From JAXDBV01 sp034678415 (GTDB lineage Bacteria; Bacteroidota; Bacteroidia; Bacteroidales; VadinHA17): a stretch of DNA of 15,851 nucleotides. Below are positions 8,225 through 14,842 of the stretch, piece after piece. The stretch is taken from assembly GCA_034678415.1 (NCBI GenBank), contig JAXDBV010000010.1:1-15851 (forward strand). Reading direction: 5' to 3'. The notes under the pieces were generated by a model, which saw only the letters and a list, made by a program, of their open reading frames with translations, ran no database searches and had not been told where the DNA came from. Position 1 is the stretch's first letter. Every line of letters starts with the position of its first letter. A program made the position numbers and the translations under genes.

Positions 8225-8320
8225 ATGTCGGGCGGGATAATGCGAAATGAATGGCTCCATGACTTTATCGTTCAACCATGAACTTTCATCATGGAACAAG
8301 TTGTGCCGGGAGGAGAGATA

Positions 8321-9733
8321 TTACCGGTATTCGATTTTTATTGCCAGTGCAGAGCTTTTGGTGTTGACGGCTGTTTCTGCCGGCAACAGGATCTCTGTAT
8401 GTCCGCCGGCTGTTTTCCACTTCAACGGCCGGTGAAAGCCCAGGAGGCTGATCTGCCGGATGGCCTTTACGGAGAGTGCCGGAATGGTGATGTTGATGGG
8501 GATCACCGGTTCTTTCTCATCCACAAGGATGATGGCATAGTGTGTACCGTCCTTCTTCCCGGTGAAACAGATATTGCCTTCCTTACAGGGAGGCAGGGGT
8601 CGTGTCCCGTAGATCGCTTCACCGTTTAACTTCATCCATGCTCCGACCTGCTTCATCCTGCTGACAGCCGATGGTGGGAGGGTGCCATCGGGCGCCGGAC
8701 CCACATTCAGAAGGTAGTTTCCTCCCATGGCTACAATATTTACCAGGTTATGAATGATCTCGCCCGGTGTTTTATACGTATCATCCGGGTTGTATGACCA
8801 CTGCCCGGCCATGGTCATGCAGGTCTCCCACGGCTCATAGAGCACTGTTTTGGGGATATACTGTTCCGGGGTGATATAGTTTTCATACCTGCCGTGGACG
8901 CTGCGGTCGACAATGATCAGGCCGGGCTGATGACGGCGAGCCATGGAGGCAATAGACGGTATGTCAATATCCTGGTCGGTCAGGCGGAATGATCCCCAGC
9001 TACGTACCTCGTCATCGACCGTTTCAATGGGTCTTACCCATCCGCCGTCAAGCCACAGGATATCAATGGGTCCATAACCCGTCATCAGTTCCTCGATCTG
9101 TGCATATGTAAATTGTTTAAACTCCTGCCATCGCTCCGGATACCTGGCAGGGTCGTAATTCACATTCCTGTCTTTCGGTGGGAAATAGGGCCACCAGTAA
9201 TACTCGCTGTGCCAGTCGGGCTTGGAGAAGTAGGCACCGATCATGAATCCTTCGTTTCTGAACGCCCGGAACAGCACCTCCGTGATGTTCGCCAGGGGAT
9301 GAGTACGGAAGGGACAGGCCTGTCCGGTGATCCGGTAATCGGTGAGCCTGGTGTCAAACATGCAGAAGCCGTCGTGGTGCTTGGTGGTAAACACCAGGTA
9401 TTTCATCCCGGCTTCCTTTGCCAGCGCAGCCCATGCCGCCGGATCAAACTTCATAGGATTGAACGTGGCCGGCAGGTTCTCGTAAGCTTGCCTGTACTCA
9501 AAATAATTATCCATGGTCCTGCGGGTCCACGGCTCATCTTCCGGACAAAGGGTCCATGATTCGACTACACCCCACTGGGAATAGGGTCCCCAGTGTACCA
9601 TGAATCCGAACTTAAGATCCTTCCAGTGCTCCAGTTTCTCAAGCACCGCCGGATCGGGCTCCTTCTCCTGGGCATGTATACCCGCGGAAATAAAAAGGAG
9701 AACCATGAAAAGAATTCCATAATTTCCTCTCAT
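8321..9733 (-). CDS. Exported alpha-L-fucosidase, GH29
   Basis: This enzyme hydrolyses terminal alpha-L-fucose by a retaining mechanism. I chose the ATG at 9733-9731 (MRGNYGIL) over a TTG three codons upstream, giving 470 residues. A Sec signal peptide (core LFMVLLFISAGI, cut after HA near residue 21) sends it to the periplasm. GH29 landmarks in order: FGFMVHWGPYS (42-52), LVFTTKHHDGFCMFD (113-127) with the substrate-binding His pair, and DILWLDGGW (224-232) with Asp229 as nucleophile. RYENYITPEQ (282-291) holds Glu284, a possible acid/base by position. GGNYLLNVGPAPDG (337-350) closes the barrel, and a beta-sandwich domain follows from about 380. The gene follows the kinase by 42 nt and is the last member of the GH109-transporter-kinase-fucosidase block. 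A fuculokinase gene in the divergent direction fits processing of the released fucose. Linkage preference (alpha-1,2 versus 1,3/4) cannot be read from the sequence. Confidence 0.95.
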   Translation of the reverse strand: MRGNYGILFMVLLFISAGIHAQEKEPDPAVLEKLEHWKDLKFGFMVHWGPYSQWGVVESWTLCPEDEPWTRRTMDNYFEYRQAYENLPATFNPMKFDPAAWAALAKEAGMKYLVFTTKHHDGFCMFDTRLTDYRITGQACPFRTHPLANITEVLFRAFRNEGFMIGAYFSKPDWHSEYYWWPYFPPKDRNVNYDPARYPERWQEFKQFTYAQIEELMTGYGPIDILWLDGGWVRPIETVDDEVRSWGSFRLTDQDIDIPSIASMARRHQPGLIIVDRSVHGRYENYITPEQYIPKTVLYEPWETCMTMAGQWSYNPDDTYKTPGEIIHNLVNIVAMGGNYLLNVGPAPDGTLPPSAVSRMKQVGAWMKLNGEAIYGTRPLPPCKEGNICFTGKKDGTHYAIILVDEKEPVIPINITIPALSVKAIRQISLLGFHRPLKWKTAGGHTEILLPAETAVNTKSSALAIKIEYR

Positions 9734-9775
9734 ATAATTCAATAATTTGATGGATCCGTATCAACAGGGTCAGTA

Positions 9776-10882
9776 TCAGGCAACGATCTTTTCCATGGTT
9801 GACTGGTTGGCTATAATGCTGTCGAGCAACCTGAACTGATTCATTGCCCTGTTGAGGTTCTGACCCGGAAAGTTGGTTTTGTAATACACGTCACCGTTGA
9901 GATAGTCGGTGAGGAACCGCACTCCCTGCATAAAGGTGATCCATATGCCTGCATTCACCAGGTTCTCTTTTTCAAGGTTCGTAATGAAACGGTCTGCCTC
10001 GGAGAGGTATCCTTTAACCAGGGCTTTGAACACTGGGAGCCGGCAGTGAAGGTCAGACAGATTCTTCTCCTCTTCGCTTGCATTCGGCGTGAACGTGCGT
10101 ATCATATCCCCGACGTCGGAAAGGATCGTCCCCGGCATGACAGTATCCAGGTCGATAACACATAACCCGCGAAGTGTCACCTTGTCCATAAGGACATTAT
10201 TGATCTTGGTATCGTGATGAACCGCTCTCACGGGTATTTTTTGTTCGTTGATAAGTGTGCAGACAGGCATAGCCTGTGCCTGATGTTCATCCACATAATC
10301 CAGCCATGGTTTACATTCCTTCACTCGGCCGGCGATATCCGCCCTGACGGCTTCCTGCAGTTGCCTCAGCCTCACGTCAAGCCTGTGGAAATCAGGGATA
10401 GTGATATGGAGGGAGGAAGGATCAAGGTCGCTGAGATAGCGCCCGAACTGTCCAAACATGCGTGCCGCCTCATATGCCTGCTCGGCCTTTTCCGCCACAT
10501 CGAACACAAGGGTATTCTCAATGAAATGGTATATCCTCCAGTAATTCCCCTCATGATCCATGTAATAACTCTTATTGTCCGATGAGGGGATGAGCTTCAG
10601 GGAAGCCCGTCCGCCTTCCTCCGGATCGCGCTCCTGTGCAATCTTTTTTGCCAGGTGTTTCAGGACGAGGTCGATATTTTCCATCACCCGGACCGGATCC
10701 CTGAATACATAACTGTTTATTTTCTGCAGGAGATACCGCCGGTATACATTACCCCTCTTGCACACCGTCTCGAACGACTCGTGCACCAGGCCGGAACCGA
10801 ACGGGGATACACCCACGCATTTTCCGTCTACCTTAAACTGACAGATAATGTTGAACAGATCGGTGCTCTTATATTGCTTCAT
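9776..10882 (-). CDS. nahK: N-acetylhexosamine 1-kinase (NahK-like), aminoglycoside-phosphotransferase fold
   Basis: This 368-residue cytoplasmic kinase is expected to convert GlcNAc or GalNAc plus ATP to the 1-phosphate. The ATG at 10882 (MKQYKSTDLF) is chosen because the open frame above it overlaps the transporter gene and looks non-coding. From memory it parallels Bifidobacterium longum NahK (about 359 residues) along its length: SPFGSGLVHESF near the N-terminus, VHHDTKINNVLMD (221-233), VIDLDTVMPGTILSDVGDMIR (242-262), and GVRFLTDYLNGDVYYKTNFP (320-339). Asp224 is the expected catalytic base; Asn229 and Asp244/Asp246 are the expected metal and ATP ligands. No signal peptide is present. 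It sits 29 nt after the symporter and 42 nt before the fucosidase, so co-transcription is likely. Bifidobacteria use NahK in the lacto-N-biose/galacto-N-biose pathway with a GH112 phosphorylase; none is present here. A broader homoserine-kinase-like or other APH-family kinase is the alternative. Confidence 0.85.
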   Translation of the reverse strand: MKQYKSTDLFNIICQFKVDGKCVGVSPFGSGLVHESFETVCKRGNVYRRYLLQKINSYVFRDPVRVMENIDLVLKHLAKKIAQERDPEEGGRASLKLIPSSDNKSYYMDHEGNYWRIYHFIENTLVFDVAEKAEQAYEAARMFGQFGRYLSDLDPSSLHITIPDFHRLDVRLRQLQEAVRADIAGRVKECKPWLDYVDEHQAQAMPVCTLINEQKIPVRAVHHDTKINNVLMDKVTLRGLCVIDLDTVMPGTILSDVGDMIRTFTPNASEEEKNLSDLHCRLPVFKALVKGYLSEADRFITNLEKENLVNAGIWITFMQGVRFLTDYLNGDVYYKTNFPGQNLNRAMNQFRLLDSIIANQSTMEKIVA

Positions 10883-10911
10883 AAGTATGATCCGTGTATC
10901 TGTTCCGGGTA

Positions 10912-12777
10912 TTAGTTTGCTCTGAGTTTCCCGAACAATAAAAACAGGAAATAGGTGCCGGCGGCGGCTATTGCGGCAAGGATAACACCCTGCCAGGGCA
11001 TGTGGTATATGAAACTTCCGATGGAGAACAAGCTGGAATAGATCACGGCACAGCCGATGAAGACGCACAGGATCTGTACAGGCATCTCCCATGGGAGACC
11101 TTTGTCTGCCTCATTAATATGATCCCCTTCGGCAACGGCTTCCCTGACCACTCTCTTCCATCCGGGGCCGCCGGGGCGGGTGAGCCGGTAGAAGGAACGT
11201 AGGACTGCCGGTTTTTCAGGCTTGGTAAGGTACATCGTCACTATCCAGCCAATGGTGGTGATCAGCACGGCGATTACCAGCTTGATCGGGAATACTGTTC
11301 CCGACAATGCTTTCTCACCCATGGCCTCGTAACCGTCGGGAAGAGGATAGATGCTGCTGAACGTGTTGGCCAGCCACAGGTCATTGACGACGAATACGAG
11401 GAATACAGCGGTGAGGGTGGCAATGATGATTGATGCCAGCTCGGTCCAGGCATTGATCCTCCACCAGAACCAGCGCAGAAGAAAGATCAGTCCTGAGCCG
11501 GCACCTGTGAGCAGCAGGATATTGAATGCCTGTGTCGCATCCTCCAGGAAGAAGAGGGCTAGCAGGCCGGCAATGACCATCAGGGTGACCGTGGAAATCC
11601 TTCCCAGGAGCACCAGTGACTTCTCTGATGCATTTTTATTCACAAACCGGCGGTAAAAATCATTTACTACATAGGATGATCCCCAGTTGAGATGGGTTCC
11701 TATGGTGGACATATAGGCGGCAATGAGGGAGGCAACTACCAGTCCCAGCCACCCGGGGTGAAGACGGGAGAGCATAACAGGATATGCCACATCATCTTTC
11801 AGATACTCATCGGTGATGGCCGGGAAGCTGTCCTTGATGGATGCCAGGTCGGGGAAGATCACCATGGATGCCAGGGCAACGAGGATCCATGGCCATGGCC
11901 TGATGGCGTAATGCATGAAGTTGAACAGCAGGGTTGCACCGATGGCATTTTTCTCATTTTTGGCGGCCAGCATACGTTGCGCGATATATCCTCCGCCCCC
12001 GGGTTCGGCACCCGGGTACCACACCGCCCACCACTGTACCGCAATAGGTATAATTAGGAGAGGTACGAGCACGGCCGGGTCAGAAAAATCGGGGAGGAAT
12101 GACAGTTTGCCCTGCACGGCCGGGTGCGACAGGAGGCTTGTGAGCCCTCCTACCTCGGGCTGGTTCACGGCTACCACAGCCGCGAGTATGGCTCCGAACA
12201 TGGCAATGGAATACTGGAAGAAGTCAGCCCATAACACCCCTTTCAGTCCCCCGAGAGAAGCATAGATGACCACCACAACAGAAGCGCCTATCACAGTGAC
12301 CCAGGGCTTGAGCCCCAGCATAACGGCACCGATCTTGATGGCGGCCAGGGTCACCGTTCCCATGATTATGGCATTAAAAAAGATTCCCAGGTAGATAGAG
12401 CGGAAACCGCGAAGAAAGGCGGCCGCTTTGCCCCCATACCTCTTCTCATAGTACTCGATATCGGTCATCACCGATGACCGTCTCCACAGCTTGGCATAAA
12501 TGAATACCGTGACCATACCGGTTATCAGGAAGGCCCACCATGCCCAGTTCTTGGCCACGCCGTTTTCGCGCACCATGCCTGTCACAAGGTTGGGGGTGTC
12601 GGCCGAGAATGTGGTGGCGACCATGGAAATGCCCAGGAGCCACCACGGCATGCCGCGTCCGCCAAGAAAAAACTGAGTGGTGTCTTTCCCCGCAGTTTTG
12701 GATGCCAGCCATCCGATGGTGAGCACTATAATGAAAAATATCCCAACAATGGTCCAGTCAATGAATTGAAGCTGCAT
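10912..12777 (-). CDS. Sodium:solute symporter (SSS family), probable sugar transporter
   Basis: This 621-residue inner-membrane protein has about 14-15 hydrophobic segments and is expected to import a solute with Na+. Family signatures: FFLGGRGMPWWLLGISMVATTFSADTP (residues 37-63, unwound first helices), ASLGGLKGVLWADFFQ in the middle, and a later segment with AAYMSTIGTHLNWGSSYVVNDFY. Its Ser/Thr residues match the SSS sodium site. A long hydrophilic loop (about residues 520-560) and a final helix pair follow, as in the longer SGLT-like members of Bacteroidetes. The substrate cannot be read directly. Tight linkage to NahK (29 nt) and to GH109 (58 nt) suggests a monosaccharide or small oligosaccharide containing HexNAc, galactose or fucose. 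It is the only transporter in the locus; there is no SusC/SusD pair, ABC transporter or FucP in the window. Confidence 0.9.
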   Translation of the reverse strand: MQLQFIDWTIVGIFFIIVLTIGWLASKTAGKDTTQFFLGGRGMPWWLLGISMVATTFSADTPNLVTGMVRENGVAKNWAWWAFLITGMVTVFIYAKLWRRSSVMTDIEYYEKRYGGKAAAFLRGFRSIYLGIFFNAIIMGTVTLAAIKIGAVMLGLKPWVTVIGASVVVVIYASLGGLKGVLWADFFQYSIAMFGAILAAVVAVNQPEVGGLTSLLSHPAVQGKLSFLPDFSDPAVLVPLLIIPIAVQWWAVWYPGAEPGGGGYIAQRMLAAKNEKNAIGATLLFNFMHYAIRPWPWILVALASMVIFPDLASIKDSFPAITDEYLKDDVAYPVMLSRLHPGWLGLVVASLIAAYMSTIGTHLNWGSSYVVNDFYRRFVNKNASEKSLVLLGRISTVTLMVIAGLLALFFLEDATQAFNILLLTGAGSGLIFLLRWFWWRINAWTELASIIIATLTAVFLVFVVNDLWLANTFSSIYPLPDGYEAMGEKALSGTVFPIKLVIAVLITTIGWIVTMYLTKPEKPAVLRSFYRLTRPGGPGWKRVVREAVAEGDHINEADKGLPWEMPVQILCVFIGCAVIYSSLFSIGSFIYHMPWQGVILAAIAAAGTYFLFLLFGKLRAN

Positions 12778-12835
12778 AACTGAGGATTTATTTATGTATA
12801 ATCCGATATCATTCCTGGCGGGTGAAGCAGGGTTC

Positions 12836-14212
12836 CTAGTATTCGTCGGTCAGTGCGAAAACGGGGGGTCTCTTTATCCAGTTGCCTTTGGTGAAGTCCG
12901 GAAAGTCCTGTGGTTCTCCTCCGTTGGCGATGGACATTTCCGACAGGGGTGTGATGGCGCTCCAGGCGGCGGCATCATAGGCATCCAGCGGCGGGAGAGC
13001 CTGCCGTTTGATGATTTCAACAAAGGCATGTATCACAAAGAAATCCATCCCGCCGTGCCCTGATCCCTGGGCATATTCGCCGTACCGTTTCCACAGGGGA
13101 TGGTCATATTTTTCAAGCCATCCCTCGTTCATATCATCCCAGGTATGATGCTTGCTTACTCCTTCCACGTAGATGCGGCGTGTATGGCTGTCAAAATCGG
13201 TGATGCCCTTGGTACCCTGAACGCTGAAGTTCAGTGAGTAGGGGCGGGGCAGGTTGGTATCGTGTGTGACAAGGATGGTTTCTCCCATGGCTGTGCTTAT
13301 AAGGGAGGTGACCACATCGCCCAGCTTCCACCTGATCTGTGCGTTCGGATGGTTAATCCCGCCCTCCGGATGATTCAGGATATATTCATGCAGGCCGCGT
13401 GACTTGGTGGCAGTGGAAACAAGGGTTGTGAAACGGTTACCCCTGTTGATATTGAGCATCGTGGCGATGGGCCCCGCTCCATGGGTGGGGTAGAGGTCCC
13501 CGTTCTGGTAGATCGAGTGCTGCGTTCTCCAGCGCGCCTCACCGTTGGCTCCCTCACCAAAGGTCACGCCGGGATCGAACTTTACATCCCGCAGATCATG
13601 ACGATAGCCGCACCGGCAATGGACCGGCTCGCCTAACACATTTTGCCTTACCATATTCAGCACCGCCATCACGTCTCTGCGGTAACATACATTCTCAAGT
13701 ATCATCAACGGTACCTGTGTTTCCTCCCAGGTGTTTACCAGGTCCCAGCATTCTTCAAGAGTGAGGGCAGCCGACACTTCCACCCCTGCATATTTACCGG
13801 CTTTCATGGTGTCGACCGACATGCGTGTATGCCACAGCCAGGGAGTGGAGATCACCACACCGTCAATATCGTTCCTTTCCAGCAGCTGCAGGTAGGCCTC
13901 CTCACTGCCGGTATATTCTTCCGCTTTCTTATGCCCTGCACGGTTCAACATCTCCTGTGACTTGAGAAGTGCTATGGGATCTATATCACAGATCGCAGGT
14001 ATGATCACATCCTTTCTGTTCAGCAGGTTACGCAGGTGGCTGCGGCCACGCCCTCCCACACCGATCAAACCCAGACGGGCCACTTCCTTTACCGGTCCGG
14101 AACCAAAAAGATCAAACGGCAGGACACTCAGGCCAACACCTGTAACAAGGGTATTCCTGATGAACTGCCTCCGGGGAATTCCCCGATGAAAAACAAAATT
14201 GTTGTATGACAT
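12836..14212 (-). CDS. GH109 alpha-N-acetylgalactosaminidase-type enzyme (Gfo/Idh/MocA fold), Tat-exported
   Basis: This 458-residue protein probably removes terminal alpha-GalNAc, as on blood-group A structures, by the NAD+-dependent redox/elimination mechanism of GH109. The ATG at 14212 is preferred to an upstream TTG at 14239. A twin-arginine signal, PRRQFIRNTLVTGVGLSVL (13-31), predicts folded export with the cofactor already bound. The Rossmann motif LGLIGVGGRGRSHL spans 47-60. Compared from memory with Elizabethkingia meningoseptica NagA, its functional residues are all present: Glu145 in VEVSAALTLEE, Tyr177 in ENVCYRRD, Tyr241 and His244 in LYPTHG, Tyr325 in RPYSLN, plus HGGMD at 386-390. 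The usual Pro in VEVPAAL is Ser147. The region around EGGINHPN (283-290) is longer than I recall in NagA. It heads the minus-strand block; the symporter follows 58 nt later. The alternative is a Gfo/Idh/MocA oxidoreductase acting on another sugar, less likely given these residues. Confidence 0.88.
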   Translation of the reverse strand: MSYNNFVFHRGIPRRQFIRNTLVTGVGLSVLPFDLFGSGPVKEVARLGLIGVGGRGRSHLRNLLNRKDVIIPAICDIDPIALLKSQEMLNRAGHKKAEEYTGSEEAYLQLLERNDIDGVVISTPWLWHTRMSVDTMKAGKYAGVEVSAALTLEECWDLVNTWEETQVPLMILENVCYRRDVMAVLNMVRQNVLGEPVHCRCGYRHDLRDVKFDPGVTFGEGANGEARWRTQHSIYQNGDLYPTHGAGPIATMLNINRGNRFTTLVSTATKSRGLHEYILNHPEGGINHPNAQIRWKLGDVVTSLISTAMGETILVTHDTNLPRPYSLNFSVQGTKGITDFDSHTRRIYVEGVSKHHTWDDMNEGWLEKYDHPLWKRYGEYAQGSGHGGMDFFVIHAFVEIIKRQALPPLDAYDAAAWSAITPLSEMSIANGGEPQDFPDFTKGNWIKRPPVFALTDEY

Positions 14213-14403
14213 CTCAAATGGAATTAAATGGCTCTGCAAAAACGTGGGCTAAATCTAATCGATTCAGTTCATCTGTACAACTCTGTCCATTGATTTTTTT
14301 ACATAAATATGAAATATACGCCTGACGGTATTTTAATAGTGTTCTGTTTCAGGTGAATAAGAAAAACTCTATATTTGTTGAAATAGCGACACGCCCCAGC
14401 ATA
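14213..14403. promoter_or_regulatory. Divergent promoter region between the GH109 block and the fucK operon
   Basis: This 191-nt AT-rich region lies between the GH109 start (minus) and the decayed gene before fucK (plus). Besides the plus-strand promoter listed separately, the minus strand shows two weaker -7-like boxes: TATATTTC (plus 14311-14318) and TAGATTTA nearer GH109. Divergent arrangement suggests joint control of glycan cleavage and fucose use. I recognise no regulator-binding motif. Confidence 0.45.
14347..14377 (+). promoter_or_regulatory. Bacteroidetes-type promoter for the decayed gene and fucK
   Basis: TATATTTG at 14370-14377, followed by T, is an exact match to the Bacteroidetes -7 consensus TAnnTTTG. 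TTTC at 14347-14350, 19 nt upstream, is close to the -33 TTTG box. The spacing is right, and the first plausible ATG (14404) is 26 nt downstream. This is the best promoter match I found in the window. Confidence 0.5.
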
Positions 14404-14837
14404 ATGTTTGGATACAACATATCTTTATTCAGCGGGACAGTGTTCTCATAATCCTGGACTAGCTTATTGATCGCACAAGGATGTGAGTATGAAAAGACAG
14501 GTGATGAATGGTTTGATCCTGCCCCTAAACAGGACTTTTTCCCTGCAAAGGAGCAGTGCCTCCGGATGATTGCTTACCGGCTGCCGGCGGGGATTCATGT
14601 CCTCAATGCCAATGATACCCGCCAGTATGCATAGGTGAAAGAAGACAGGATCTTCCGTTCTTCAGTATGAGCTGCCTCCGGAACTGCACACTGTGGAAGG
14701 CATGATAACGGGTTGCAGAAATTTCGAATCATTATATGGATGAATTCAGATACATTCGTGTATCCGTGAGTGATTCCTTGCTCAGGGAAGAGTATCCCGT
14801 GCCTGCACTGTCGGGTATCATAACCTTTGTACTGTAA
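14404..14837 (+). pseudogene. Decayed gene of unknown family, directly upstream of fucK
   Basis: I do not recognise this gene. Coding-like text runs through three frames. Frame 1 starts at ATG 14404 (MFGYNISLFSG), has TAA at 14449-14451, continues SWTSLLIAQGCEYEKTGDEW through CLRMIAYRLPAGIHVLNAND, has TAG at 14632-14634, then VKEDRIFRS. Near 14656-14663 the sense moves to frame 2 (QYELPPELHTVEGMITGC, then RNFESLY). Near 14738 it moves to frame 3 (MDEFRYIRVSVSDSLLRE, then YPVPALSGIITFVL), ending at TAA 14835-14837. If rejoined it would be about 144 residues. The last stop is 5 nt from the fucK ATG, the spacing of a normal operon partner, and a good promoter precedes it. No signal peptide or helix-turn-helix is apparent. 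It does not resemble FucU, RhaM or a FucI C-terminus as I know them. The large neighbouring genes are intact, which argues for real decay rather than a poor assembly, though local errors remain possible. Confidence 0.6.
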
Positions 14838-14842
14838 CTGCT

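Noticed and set aside
8171..8320. 49-codon open extension of GH29 past its TAA, in the same frame
   Set aside because: A run of this length without stops is not rare at this base composition. The GH29 protein is complete at its own stop, and the extension shows no family resemblance.
10883..11092. 70-residue N-terminal extension of the NahK-like protein
   Set aside because: It overlaps the 3' end of the symporter gene, is rich in Arg, His and Cys, and lacks kinase similarity. The ATG at 10882 gives the normal family length.
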